Positions 37,494 through 50,317 of a stretch of DNA of 64,000 nt are shown in pieces (position 1 is the stretch's first letter; every line of letters begins with the position of its first letter). The translations under genes and the position numbers were made by a program. The notes under the pieces were generated by a model that did not search any database, was not told the DNA's origin, and was given only the letters and a program-made list of their open reading frames with translations. Origin of the DNA: Crocodylus rhombifer (taxonomy: Eukaryota > Chordata > Crocodylia > Crocodylidae); the NCBI GenBank assembly GCA_038503035.1, contig JAVSML010024317.1:124001-188000 (forward strand), written 5' to 3'.

Positions 37494-38992
37494 GTTAGTA
37501 ATAGAAGCATCAAAATATGAATGGGAAAGGGTCTCTCTTTTTCTGTTACTGTCCTGAAATATCGCTATCCCATAAAAGTGAAATTTCAATTTTCTTCTGT
37601 AAAATACTTTTGGATTCAGATATAAAAATGCTGTGCACTTGCTAGTCTTGGAGGCTTAACTACTTGAGTTGCTGTCTTCAGAGCTACACAGTTATATCTG
37701 TCCAATTTGTACTAACAGCACCAGAAAGTGATTCTAAATCTTTTCTTTCACCACTGTAATTCAAAAGTAGCTTCAGTGAAGTCACTCCATGAAGCTACAG
37801 CTAGTATGATGAGAGAGCCATGTTTTTAACTGAAGGTAATATTTGCATCTTGGGTATGTAGTTCCTTTTTTCCCCTCTTGAAAATCACTGATTTATACTT
37901 TTTTTAATAGGTTAAGCAGGACTAATGCTCATTTATTTTAAGCATAATAGCACATTGGTGCAGGGTGAAAGACTTGCTGCCTTTTCAAATGTGGTCATAA
38001 TTAAAATTTTTACAATATCATTTTGCAAGTAGATTAATGTTACTATGGTTGTTATAGGGAAGAAAGTGAATCCCATATTAATGTTAATTACTTATAAAGG
38101 CATTTATAGAGAATTTAATTGTTACTGCTTGGCTAGTGATTAAAGCAAACTATATTTTATTGTAGTATAGGAGTGTTAAGTATCTATATTAATTCTCCAA
38201 AGACCAAAAAATTCAGCTCAAGCTGAAATTTAGGTTTAATGGTTTGAATTGTAAACTAAAGGGACAAATGATTCAATTATTTAATTTTAGGTTCTACTTA
38301 ACCATGTCACCAAGTGTCTATATAGTCATCTGGAGCTGGGCAGCTCTGTGTAGTAAAGGTCCAAGGCCAAGATAGCAGAATTTCAGCAGAGTTTGGTGTG
38401 AAGTTGCAGAGACTGACCCTTGTGCTATGGGTATTTAAGACAATGAACATTACATTTGGATTTCCATGCACTTCACTCACGAATAAATTAACAGACAGGC
38501 GAGACGAAAAGACATTTATATGATAACAGTTTAATCAACAACTGCAGAGTTCTAGCAATAGCAATTTAGCCTTTACCAGGGATTCATAATCATTTGGGAG
38601 AAATTAATGGCCCAAACTGTCCTCAAGCCATTTTCCCCAGCTACTAATGAATCTCCAAGCAAGGACCTCTGAATGACAGTGATCAGTGCTAGAAGATCGC
38701 TTCTCAAAATTAAATTAGTTTATTTCTGTAAATATGGAAGAACATACCATCTGCAGGACATTGTTAATGGCAGCCCTGTGCATGTGGACATCTGCAGTGT
38801 TGCTGAGTCAGGAGTATGTTGCCTTGAACTTATAACTGAGAGGTAGGCTGAGAAGACTCTACTGACAAACTGAAGTAAATGCATCTAGTAGAAGTTGACG
38901 TTTTCAGATAGACATTGACACTGAAAGGATTGTATTTCTGGTTCTGCCTATTTTGTCCCATGCTTCATTTGTAGTTCATCCAGGCCTTTGTT

Positions 38993-39048
38993 AAGAACAA
39001 AGAAATCTTAGGCTAGATCTAAGAACAAAGAAATCTTAGGCTAGATGT
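38993..39048 (+). repeat. 28-bp tandem duplication
   Basis: Two adjacent 28-bp units (38993-39020 and 39021-39048) beginning AAGAACAAAGAAATCTTAGG are identical except for one base at the end. Confidence 0.95.
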
Positions 39049-39169
39049 CACTAACTGAAGTGGATCAGCTGTGTTGAGATGTGTTTGGGTGTAGCTGAGC
39101 TGCTTCCCTGGACAAAATATATGTTCTTGATACGTTATTTTATACGTTATTGATCTTATGGGACAACAG

Positions 39170-40620
39170 TTGACATGTGCCCAGATGACTCAGGGCACTG
39201 AGGTATGCCTGCTCCTTTAAGGGCAGTGGCAGCTTAGCTAGAGAACCCTGGGGGCATGGCTGGCTGGTGCCTCCCGAGTCTGGGGAGGGGCACGAGATCA
39301 CCTACTGGGCGGGAGAGGAGCAGAAGCTGATTGCTGAGCCCGAAATCACCAGCAGGGAACTGGAAGTACACTTCCTCCAGGACTTCCGGTTTCATAGCTG
39401 GCATTTCCAGGGGGTCCACGTGCACCCATATGCACCCCCTAGGCGTTGCCAATGCCTGGGGGCTAGGCAGAGCTTCCCAGCTGCAGGTTGCCGTGGCAGC
39501 AGGCTAATGAAGGAATTAGCTGGCATCTGCTGGCATCTGCACCCAGTCAGCTGACTGGAAGGAGGCAGGGACCTGGGCACATAAAAGCCCCAGGGCTGGA
39601 GCTAGCCGGGGTTAGTCTCTTGGCAGCTGCCAGAGAAGGGAGCTCCTGCAGAGAAGAACTGCTCAGAGACACTGTGGCTGCCTGATATGCTGCTTACAGG
39701 ACTAATGGGGCTCCAGAATCTCAGTAGGTACCTGGGGCTATGAGGCACTTAATGCTTGGGGAGAAGTTTGGCTCTTTTAAAGAGACAGAGTGCACCCTGC
39801 ACCATTTATATTAAGTTATAGCCCAGGGGCTCATATTTTTGTTGTTGTTTGTGCATCGGTGGATGGGAATGAAGCTAAATGGGGAAGAGGAGGCCTCACT
39901 GGGGCACTCTACTGTGTAGAGACCCAGGACCTGAGAGGGTGCAGCAGAGACAGGGCTGCAGAGAGCCCAGCGCTGGAGAGGGCACCGCTACAGGGGGTGT
40001 AGAGAGCCCAACGCCAGAGGTTCTAACTACAAGGGCCCAGGGCCTAGTGATGGTAGAAGGCCGAGCTAGGCTGAGGCCTCATAACAAGGGACAACATTTA
40101 AATACCACCTGCAAGGCACGGGGTGTGGTAAAGGGAAGGTTTTGGAGCCACACATCTAGCCCATAAGGCTTAGGGTGTCTTGGGAGGCACCGACTTTAAG
40201 TGAGACCCAGCAAAGGATCCAAAATCAGCAGGGTCTAGTGGGGTTTAGCAGGATTGTGGCTACACAAACTTGTGGGCAGCCTCCCAACTTATTATTTCAA
40301 CCAACAAGATGTGGCAGGAGAGATCAGAAGGCAGCCGCAATGCAGAGGAGGCACAGTCACGGAGCTCTAGGGTCATCATGGCAATCCCTGAGGACCCCAC
40401 GCCGTGACACCAGATCTGCCCTGGGACTCTCTGGGGTGGGCCTCTGTAAGCAGGAGAAGCTGAGGGTTTTCTAATGCAGTCCCAGGCTTGTGACTGGCAA
40501 TCAGCCAATTGGATGTCCCAGGAGTATACTGGCGGGAGTTGGATACTCTGGTGAGGTCCTGGAACTGAGACCACCAGTCAGCTGATTGATGGTCTCAGCC
40601 ATGTGACCACACTGGAGTTA
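39170..40620 (+). mobile_element. GC-rich LTR-like block
   Basis: About 1.4 kb of GC-rich sequence in AT-rich intron. It has a TATA-like ACATAAAAGCCCCAGGGC near 39580, the layout of an LTR promoter, followed by a purine-rich leader with AGAGAGCCCAGCGC and AGAGAGCCCAACGC near-repeats (39960 and 40003). No gag or pol motif and no clear terminal or target-site repeats were found. It could be a truncated Gypsy or retroviral LTR plus leader, or another GC-rich repeat. Confidence 0.3.
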
Positions 40621-41830
40621 GTTGGGCACTTTCATTCCAATCTCCAGGGCATGCAGGATCCAACCTATGAAGCTTGGCAGCACCCTGCCTGGGGCAACTC
40701 GAGATTGCAGACAACTCCAGGTTGATCACAGTCTTCTGCCATAAGACTAACACATCTGCCACAATAAAGCTGCACGAAGTAGTACCACCTCTATCAAGGC
40801 TACACATTTTAGGTATTTGTAGCATGGCAAGAGATATGAACATCTGTTTGATTGGCTTTTGTGCCACCCTAAAAAATCTTATTGTGGCACAAAGGCAATA
40901 TCTGTTTCTACCCATAGCGAATGAGAAAAAAATGACAGAGTATTAGTATATTGCCTTTAATTCTTCTGTTTCTTCGTTGTGTTCAGATTCATGGCTGAAC
41001 TACAAGTGAAATGCAGGTTAGGTCTATGGAGAAACTCAAATACTATTTTATGGTTTAGTATGGAAGTCTTGAAAGTTATTGTTGGTGTAATTTTCTCTGT
41101 TTTTCTACTATTCCTATATTAGGAATTTTCCATCCCTTCTTTAGAATAAAATTTCCAATCATGTACACTTCCTTATTTAAGCTTCCATCCTTGTTGCAAC
41201 AGGTACTAAGGGCATAACTTATTCTGTGCAGAGGGCTGGCACAAGACCCCGTGCACCACTTAAACTCTTAATGCTGACTTTATATGAGACTCAAGTAGTG
41301 CACTGAGCCAGCCTACTGCTAGACCTCTTCACAGAAGTGGCATTTATTCAGAATGATTAGCTTGCTGCCAGATGTAGAGTGCTGCAGACTGAAAAGACAG
41401 CACTTAGATATGTGCTTTCAAATACAGTCCAAGAACTGCTGGGGAACTATATTCTGACAACGGAGATTTTTTCTTAGCCTGCCCCACCTTTCCTTCAGAT
41501 GCCAGAAGCACCTTAGACTTAGCTACCTTCTTCTGATTTCACACCAAAATCTCTCTTAGAATACTGCAGGCTAGCATTTTTGGCTGATTATAGTCTGTCA
41601 AAGCCAAACGTTTGGGTACTTCTAACCCATCTTTTCATCTAGGGGAATGAAGTTCTGGGGGGAGAAAGTAAGATTCCTTAGATGGGACCACCTGCCAAAC
41701 TCCTTTTCTTCATTTATTTCCCCCATTCCCTAGCATGGTGGAGTTATCAGAAAAGAACAAGCAAAAGGATAGAAGGTGTTCCCGCTGTGGGGTGAACCTT
41801 TCAGTGTCCCCAGGAAGGCATTCTACCACA

Positions 41831-42396
41831 ATTACTGTATTCGCCCAAATCCAAGACCACTGACAATTTAATCTAATTAGGATCTAATTAATGGAAGGTC
41901 ATCTTAACTGCACCCCCTCCCACTTGTGAGACAGGGAAAACAGTGGCTGGGCTGCCCCTTGCTCCCCTGCATCTTGTCTTCCATACTTGTGCCTGGCCCT
42001 CCTGCCATGTCCACTTCACCTTGCCCCTCCATGCATATGCTCGGCCCCTGCTGCCTGTTCCTTGCCTTTCACTCCCCTGTGCAGCCTGCCTACCTCCTAC
42101 TCCTACTCTTTCCTCCCGTCCTCTTACCTTCTGCTGCAGCNNNNNNNNNNATTTCCCCCACCAGCACTGCAGTCTACCCCATCATGCCCCCTGCCTCCCC
42201 CCCGCTTCTCTGCCAAATGAGCCATTCTGGCCTGGAGCATATAGCAGCTCAGCTCCAGCTTCAACATAACAGTATAGGGTCAAAGCTGAAGCTGAGCCTC
42301 CATCTGCCCTGGGCTGTGCTCAAACCCAAGATGAGGTTCTCCCCTCCCCCCCATGCCAATTGTGGGGGGAAACCTTATCTTGGATTTCAGTAATTA
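41831..42396. mobile_element. MITE-like element with terminal inverted repeats, spanning an assembly gap
   Basis: The left end reads ATTACTGTATTCGCCC then AAATCCAAGACC; the right end, read inward, is ATTACTG followed directly by AAATCCAAGAT. The ends thus match apart from a gap of about nine bases. The interior is strongly pyrimidine-rich and non-coding. A 10-N gap lies inside, so the true length is unknown. Confidence 0.4.
42141..42150. other. Assembly gap (10 N)
   Basis: Ten undefined bases in the pyrimidine-rich interior of the MITE-like block. The gap size may be a placeholder. The frames that cross it are meaningless. Confidence 0.99.
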
Positions 42397-43254
42397 TGTA
42401 CTTTCAGCCTGCTTTGTCTGACTGCCAGATTCTGGGTGCAGTTGTTTGTTGAGGCCTCTGCCTTGCTTTCCTCCAGAACCTCCGAAATGCTTGTGGGTCT
42501 AGCGCTCTCACCAACCCATGATTCTTTTGGCTTCTTCTCCAAGTCCCTGGACACACACCAGTTACAGTCCCTGGACATATACATTCCAGTTGTATATGTG
42601 TCCAGACTAGCTGTAGTTAGAAAATGAATTTTGTGGTTTAAAACTCGGATCTAAATTATTTAAGACTTGCACCCCCAACCTTAATGGAATTTTCTTGATA
42701 GAATATCATCAGAAGTTTCATTATTCTTCAGGAGAATTGAACATGCATCCACCCTTCAGTGACTGCTACCATATTTCACTCCTACTGCCAGTGTTCTTCC
42801 TTTCAAAAGTAGGAAGGTAGGGTACAAATAAACTCTGATAGCATAAGAGAATTCAGTTTTTTGTACCTGGAGTTATGGGCATTTAGTTTGACTTTTTTGT
42901 GTTTCTTTAGACTTTCTGATGAAAGAATACTTCAGCTTCATTCTGAAACAAGGCACTTTCATGTCTGTCTTTTCCCCTTTAAAATATAGAGTCCACTAGA
43001 CTTTGAAACCATATGCTAGTAATATTTAGCTACTGCCATTAATCTGACATAGCAATGGGTATTTGTTAATGGTATATTACAATGAGTTTAATCTAGTATT
43101 ATATACCACATCATTCTCATTAATACCAAATGAGTTCACTCATGATTAATGTTATTGCAGTGAATATTAAATTAATAGTGAGCCACTGTTAAAGTGTCCT
43201 TTAAATATCTGATTAGTGATGCATATTTTTCCTTTCAAAGTTCCCATTCATTTT

Positions 43255-45955
43255 GTGTACAAGAAAACTGGTAAGAGCAGACTGGATGGATATAAACTTC
43301 AGGAAGGACACACAGGGGAGAAGAGGAGGAGTTGGATTTTATGTAAAAGAACCATCTGATTGCTCTGAGCTCTAGTATGAAATTGGAAATAGGCCTGTTG
43401 AAAATTTCTGGGTTAGGGTCAGAGGGGAGAGCAACAAGGGTGATGTTGTTGTGGGAGTCTGCTATAGACCACCAGACCAAGAGGAAGTGGTGGATGAGAC
43501 TTTCTTCAAACAACTAGGGGAAGTTTCCCAATCACAGGCCCTGGTTCTCATGGTAGATGTCAGTCACCCTGACATCTGCTGGGAGGTCAATACAACAGTG
43601 CTCAGGCAATACAGGAAGTTTTTGGCGAGTGTTAGGGACAGCCTCCTGGTGCAAGTATGGAAGCAGCCAACCAGAGGCCGTTATTCTTGACCTACTGCTC
43701 ACAAACAGGGAAGAAGTGGTAGGCAACGTAATAGATGGCCACTTAGGCAGCAGTGACAACAAGATGATTGAGTTCAGGATCATGAGGACTGTAGGGAAGG
43801 AGAGCAGCAGAGTAAGGACCCTCAACTTCAGAAAAGCAGACTTAGACTTGCTCAGGAAACTTATGGGCAGGATCCCCTAGGAGGCCAGTCTGTGGCGGGG
43901 AGGGGAGGAGTCCTGAAGAGCTGGCTGTACTTCAAAGAAATCTTACTGAGAGTGCAGAAATAAACCATCCAGTGTGCAAGAAGACAGCAAGTATGGCAGA
44001 AGACCAGCTTGGCTTAGCAGGGAACTCTTCAGGAAACTAAATCAAAAAAAAGGAAGGTTATAAGAAGTAGAAACTTGTACAAACAACTAGGGAGGAGTAT
44101 ACAAGTATTGCTTGGGCATACAGGGATGAAGTCACAATTGGAATTGCAGGTAGCAAGGGATGTGAAGGGTAACAAGAAAGGGTTTCTACAAGTATGTCAC
44201 TACCAGGAGGAAGATTAGGGAAAGTGTGGCTCCCTTACTGAATAGGGGAGGCACCCCAGTGACAGAGGATGCAGAAAAGGCAGAAGTATCCAGTGCCTTT
44301 TTCACCTCAGTATTCTCAGGCAAGGTCAGCTACCAGACTACTGCACCTGGTGGCACAGTATGGGGAGGAGGTGAGCAGCCAGCTGTGGGAAAAGAACAGG
44401 TTAGGGACTGTACAGAAAAGCTGGACATGTATAAGTCCATGGGGCTGGATGGGATGCACCCGAGGATGCTGAGGGAGCTGGCTGATGTGATTGCAGAGCC
44501 ACTGGCCATCATCTTTGAAAACTCATGGTGATCGGGAGATGTCCCAGACAATTGGAAAAGGGCAAATATTTAAGTGCCCATATTTAAGAAAGGGAAAAAG
44601 GACAATCCAGGGAGCTACAGACTAGTCAGCCTCACCTCAGTCACTGAAAAAATCATGGAGCAGATCCTCAAGGGATCCATTCCTAAGCACTTGGAGGAGA
44701 AGATGATGATTAGGAACAATCAGCATGGCTTCACCAAGGGCAAGTCATGCCTGACCAACCTGCTAATCATCATAAGATGATTAACTCTGTGGATGTGGGG
44801 AGACCAGTGGATGTAGTATACCATGACTTTGGCAAAGCTATTGTTATGGTCTACAACATTCTTGCAGGCAAGCTAAGGAAGTAGTGGTTGAATGACTGGA
44901 CTATAAGATGGATAGAAAACTGGCTGTATCATCAGGGTTAGATGGTAGTAGTCAATGGCTCGATGTCTAGTTGGCAGCTGGTATTAAGTGGAGTATCCCA
45001 TGGGCCAGTGCTGTAGCTGGTTTTGTTCAATATCCTCATCGGTGATCTGGAATATGGCATAGGGTGCACCTTCAGCTAGTTTGCAGATGACATGAAGCTG
45101 AGAGGAGTAGTAGATATACTGGAGGGGAGGGTTAGAATTCAGAGAGACCTTGACATATCGGAGGATTGGGCCAAAAGAAATCTCATGAGGTTCTATAAGA
45201 ACAAGTGAAACATCCTGCACTTTTAAGACAAAACAATCCCATTCACCAGTACAGACTGGGGACTGACTGGCTGTGCTGCAGGTCCGCAGAAAAGGACCTT
45301 AGAATTACAATGGACAATAAACTGAATATGAGCCAGTAGTGTGCCCTTGCTGCCAAGAAAGCTAACAGCATACTGCCTGCATTGGTAGGAGTGTTGCCAG
45401 CAGGTCAAGGGAAGTGATTATTTGGCACTGGTGAGACCACATTTGGAGTACTGTGTCCAGTTTTGGGTTCCCCACCACAGAAAAGATGTGGGCAAATTGG
45501 AGAGAGTCCAGCAGAGGACAGCAAAAATGGGTAGGTGGTTGGGGAACATGACTTACGAGGAGAGGATGAGGGAACTGGGCTTATTTAGTCTGCAGAAGAG
45601 AAGGCTGAGGTGGGATTTAATAGCAGCCTTCAGCTACCTGAGGGGGGTTCCAAAGAGGATGGAGCGAGACTTCTCAGTGGTGGCAGATGACAGAATAAGA
45701 AGCAATGGTCTCTAAGTTGCAGTAATGGAAGTTTAGGTTATATATTAGGAAAAACTTTCTCACTAAGAGGGTAGTAAAGCTCTGGAACAGGTTTCCCAGA
45801 GAGGTTTTGGAATCTCCATCCTTTGGAGATTTTTAAGACCTGGCTAGACAAAGCCCTGGCTGGGATGATCTTGTTGGGGATGGTCCTGCTTTGGACTGGA
45901 TGACCTCCTGAGGTCCCTTACAACCATAATTTTCTATGATTCTGTGATAATATTT
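43255..45955 (+). mobile_element. CR1 LINE, nearly complete ORF2 region, plus strand
   Basis: The plus strand reads through endonuclease sequence (VVVGVCYRPPDQEEVV near 43443, a degraded SHPDICWE, then HLGSSDNKMIEF near 43740), then RT motifs ([20 protein letters not shown] near 44430, MPIFKKGKKDNPGSYRLVSL at 44574, a degenerate YHDFGKA near 44820), the C-terminal [20 protein letters not shown] at 45425, and the 3' UTR ending TTCTATGATTCTGTGATA near 45955, the usual CR1 terminus. Many stops and frameshifts break it. It lies in the same orientation as UTRN. Confidence 0.92.
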
Positions 45956-47926
45956 TAGACATTTCCGGGTTTGAGAGATGTAAGAAATGTATGTGGACCA
46001 TATAGAAGTAATTAAATGTTTAGTTCATGTTAGAAAAATGTGAACTTTGGATATATAGATATTCTACTTGTAAATTGTACTAAAAAGATCTCCATCAATG
46101 TCTCATTTCTGTGAAACTAAAAAGTAAAGCCAGTGTCAGCTTGGGAGTCGAATAGCAAAGCAGTGAATTAAAGTAAAAAAGTACAAAGACTGTTGACAAA
46201 TGTACAAGAGGCATCATGCCATTTCACCTGCTCTAAATAGGTTTGGTGCTATGAGGGATCTTCAGGAGAAAGTGATCTGGTGAAAACACTGGATTTCGTT
46301 AAGATTTACGTTTTTTTTAGAGGTCTTACAGAAAAAAATCAGCTTAAATTAAAATAAGTGAATACAAGCTGTGCACATCAAATACAATGAGCTGTTCTGA
46401 AATAAACTCACCTATGAGGACTGTACCAGCAAGTTACAGTAAAGTGAGCTAGGAATTTATAGAGCAGTAGCTACATTGCACATACCTATGTGGGTACCAG
46501 TGTGCAGTACGAATGTGTTGAGTTCCTCTGACTTGAACATAATCCTGGTTAGTTCTGATAGATGGAAGATTAAGCTAGGTGTGCGAGTTGGGAGCGTCTT
46601 GTCATTCTTCCAAGAGCTCAGGGACTGTTTGAGGCCTGAGGGCCAAATGATGAATGTACCTTGAATTTCTGAGATGTTGCAGTATGGATTCACAGACTAC
46701 TTTTTGTATTTCCAGGCAGTACTTCACTCACTGTTGGGTGTAGAGCAGGAAATTGGTTGCGGCAGTCAGGCCCATTCTACAGGTGGATGGCTTGAATTCA
46801 ATATTGAGAAATGAGAGTCAGTAATAGGGAGCTTAGAAAATTAGAACCTCTGAATTGGGAAATTGTATGCTTAGGTCCTTCTTTCTTGAGAGAGACATTT
46901 TAGGCAAATGGTAAAGACATATAGGTGCTTAAATATTTTTCTGAAATGAAGTAGAGGAGAATATGATACTCTCACTTAAAGCTGTCTCATTCACCTTTCC
47001 TTGGGTGGGGAGGAGGAGATGCATTCATCAGCCAAATCTGTCTTCACCCCATATAAGCCCGCCGCAAAGTGCCTTCCAATTCATGTAACTCAAATTCCTC
47101 TCACCCTGGAACCACAAACCTTCCTAAGATCTTCTTGGAGTAGGCTTTACAATGCGCGATACATGTTAAATTAGTCAATATAGAGGTCAATATAGAAGGT
47201 GGCAAGTGATGTACGGTCAAATGAAAAAAGCTACATGCCTGAGGTGGTAAATAATTTTTGGATGTCGGTTTTTAAATTAACAAATGTATTAAAAAGAGGC
47301 ACAAAGAAAATACTAAAGTGAAATCTGATATATCAGCACAGGGGCAGCAGAGAACACAGAAGAAGCACCAAGTTAAATTGAAAAGAATGTAGTGCTGCTT
47401 TGTAACCCATCTGACACGTGACAAGTAAAATTATTGTTTACCAGGGAAAGATAATTGCATGTGGGACTCAAAATTAATTATAGAATAGATATGCATAGAA
47501 AGATTGGAATTAAATTGGAGCAGAAGGACCTTGGAAAGGACTTCTCTGCAATTGTCTAGATAATGCAGGGATGCCTTCAGGACAGTGAATGGTTTGTATT
47601 TGGAGGGACAGAAGAAACTAAGCAACATGACATGACAAAAGTACTCGGAAACATTATGCAAGAAATTAGATTTATTGGGTAATATTTTTTACTGAAGCAG
47701 GTTTTTAATTGTGAGATGTTAGGCTTTTTGAAAAATGTTCTTTCTCAGATCTGGACTGATCAGGCCTTAGGTCAAGTCTGGGCTAAATGTGACCTGAGAC
47801 ACATTTCGTGCTTGAAAGCCTATCTAATATCTCTTGCAACTAAAAAGTTGGTCCAGTAAATTCTGTTACATCTTGGTTTTTGCATAATACCTGGTTTAGG
47901 TAATATGCAAGATCAGGTACCTGGAT

Positions 47927-48241
47927 CAGGACTGTCCAGCTTCTGTGTGGTCCTGCAGCCCCACTTATAAACAGTGCAGGATGCATTCTCCCTACGCTGT
48001 GTGGTGTGTGGGTCATGTGCAGCACCATGCAAGAGCCCCTGCCCTGCCATGTAGTGGGTGCCATGCTGCATTTCATGAGGGGTAGGGTCCCCCAAACCTC
48101 TTGGCCACAAGGTCCCTTGCCAGGTTGTCCTGCCCGCCACGGGTAGGGGCAGTAAAAGGAATCTGAAAGAGGCAGAGACACCCTGAGAGTGATGGTGGGC
48201 CACAGTAGTTAAATTCATGGGCCACAAATTGGACAATACTG
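47927..48241. mobile_element. Non-autonomous hAT-like element (315 bp)
   Basis: Left end CAGGACTGTCCAGCTTCTG; right end, read inward, CAGTATTGTCCAATTTGTGG. Both are hAT-type termini. Flanks ACCTGGAT and ACCTTGAC match at 6 of 8 positions, an old target duplication. The overlapping minus-strand open frames (to 113 codons) are repeat-derived and have no transposase motif. Confidence 0.7.
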
Positions 48242-48449
48242 ACCTTGACTATTATGACTAAACCAAAAAGGTGGGGAGAGGGGGGGCGAGACAATGAAAA
48301 CAGCAAATAGCTGGCACTACAAAAGAGAAATTAGCATGAGGATATGCTTGTTAATTGCATTGCTGCATAATACTAGAGTAAGCTGTCATCCTGAAAAACC
48401 TATGCCATTACTATGCTTTTACTTATTCAGGATTAATACCTTACTGTCA

Positions 48450-49915
48450 TAGTTATAGAGTCATAGAGAAAGAGGACAGGAAGGGACCTCCAGAGGTTAT
48501 CTAGTCCAACTCACTACCTGAGGCGGAAGCATCCCTATCCAAACCATCCCATACAACCATAATCTAAACTCTACATAAAACTGTCCTTAACCCTTACACA
48601 ACACAGACCTAACACTCTAACCTGCCGAAGGTAAAGCACAGGAAACACAGCAGCCAATGTCATGCTTCTGTAAAATATTGCCAGTATATGCTCAAGAGGA
48701 AGGCAAAACCCACCACAGTCTGTATCACTGTGACCATGAGGAAAAATTCCTTCCTGACCCCAGATATGGCAGTCGGTCTGACGCTGAGCAGAGGGGCAAT
48801 ACCCTCTAGCCAGGAATCTCTGGCTGTGCTCCTAACAGGAGAATCGGCATACCCCAGTTGAAGTCCCCAGCCTTAGCTGTAGCTACCACCCAGTACTTCT
48901 GGGGCATTAAAAACACCTTGATACATATAGCAGAAAAAGTATGTGGGAAAGGGGGCAGAGCAGGAGCAACCAGCAAAGCCCAGAAGTGTGGGAATTACCC
49001 ATGGTAGAAAATAGGCATAGCTATGCCTAAACCATCCCTGACCAGTGGTTGTCCAACCTCTTCTTGAATGACTCCAGTGATGGTGAATCCACAACTTCCC
49101 TAGTCTATTCTACTGCCTCACTATTTTCAGAGTGAAGAAGGTTTTCTGGATATCCAATTTAAATTTACTTTCCTGCAATTTCAAACTTTTGGTCCACATC
49201 CTCCTATCTGCAGCAAGAGAGAAAAGCTGCTTTCTCTCTTTTATATGGCAGCCCTTCAAGTATTTAAAGCCTGCTGTCATGTCTTAAGTGCCTTTTCTGC
49301 AAGTAGAATGTGGCTGTCTCTTTCAGCTTCTCCTCATATGACTTGCCTTTCAAGCCCTTGATCATCTCTGCTTGCCTCTGGACCCTCTCTAACTTCTCCA
49401 CATCCTTTTTAAAATGTGGACGCCAGGACTGCATACAGTACTCCAGATGAGGCCTAACTAGTGCCGAGTAGAGAGGCACTATCACCTCCCTTGTCTTGTA
49501 TGTAAGGCTTCTAATGATGCAGCCCAAAATCACAATCACTTTTTGTGTGGCTGCATCACACTGCAGACTTGTATCGAGTCTGTGTTCCACCAAGATTCCC
49601 AGGTCCTTTGCCATAGAGCTACCATCCATCCAGGTGTCCCCCATTTTGTATTTGTGTTTTTGATTATTCCTGAGAGGTTTAGCACCTTGCTTTTGTCCAT
49701 ATTGAACCTCATCCTGTTATCTTTAGCCCAACTTTCCAATCTCTTGAGATCCTTCTGAATTGTACTTGCACCCTCCATGTTCACAATCCTTCCCAGTTTT
49801 GTGTTGCCTACAAACTCGCTCAAGAAGCTTTCTGTGCCAGCATATAAATTGTTAATAAACACATTGAACACCTGGTGATTGTGGTAGATTGTTCTTAGAG
49901 ATTTAGGCCCCGGCA
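48450..49915 (-). mobile_element. CR1 LINE, 5'-truncated 3' half
   Basis: On the minus strand 49916-49264 gives the RT C-terminal part (FNVFINNLYAGTESFL, then [32 protein letters not shown] and KRHLRHD). The 3' region to 48450 has the phrase AGGAAGGAATTTTTCC and ends, read inward, in CTATGACTCTATAACTATGA. The 3' UTR is longer than in the other CR1 copies here, pointing to a different subfamily. It ends about 0.4 kb before the exon at 50318. Confidence 0.85.
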
Positions 49916-50001
49916 TCAGAGAGAGTTTTCTTTAAAAATCCTGTGGCACAAAGGTTATACATATACATTTGAATACTCCAAGATCAGTTTCATTGCGGAA
50001 A

Positions 50002-50093
50002 GTAGGGATATTCCTTATCCTGCGCATCTCCCAGTGTTTTGTTCCTTATCTGTAGGGATATTCCTTATCACATGTGCATCTCCCAGTGTTTTG
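50002..50093 (+). repeat. About 50-bp tandem duplication upstream of the exon
   Basis: GTAGGGATATTCCTTATC followed by GCATCTCCCAGTGTTTTG occurs at 50002-50041 and again at 50052-50093, with small differences in the middle. It ends 224 bp before the acceptor of the second UTRN exon. Confidence 0.92.
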
Positions 50094-50317
50094 CCATCAG
50101 AAAGATATAGTCTACATCCTGCCATCTCTCCAGTTCGTTTCTGCTGTGCAAAATGTTTTAAAGCAGTGATTTTTTAAGATGCTGCTTGAGCACTTATTTT
50201 GCATTTAGGCGTTAGAGATACATTCCTGTTTTCACAGGGACAGTTCCTTCAAGTCAAGTGTATTTTGATTTTGAATGGTGCTCAAGCCTCTGAAGATACT
50301 TTTATGATTTTTTTCAG

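Larger units (their letters stand above)
37494..50317 (+). other. UTRN: UTRN intron between the two rod exons (12,824 bp)
   Basis: A complete intron bounded by GTTAGT at its 5' end and TTTTTTCAG at its 3' end. It interrupts an Arg codon after its second base. It contains LTR-like and MITE-like GC-rich blocks (39-42.4 kb), a plus-strand CR1 (43.2-46 kb), a hAT element (47.9 kb) and a minus-strand CR1 that ends about 0.4 kb before the next exon. The stretches 37500-38990 and 45960-47920 show nothing recognisable. Confidence 0.93.

Noticed and set aside
37117..37557. 146-codon open frame as a stand-alone gene starting at 37117
   Set aside because: Only 37321-37493 is utrophin-like and it is bounded by a clear acceptor and donor; the rest is intron read-through.
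41926..42393. 155-codon frame containing X residues
   Set aside because: It crosses the N gap in a pyrimidine-rich MITE-like block; proline/leucine/serine-rich output is a composition artefact.
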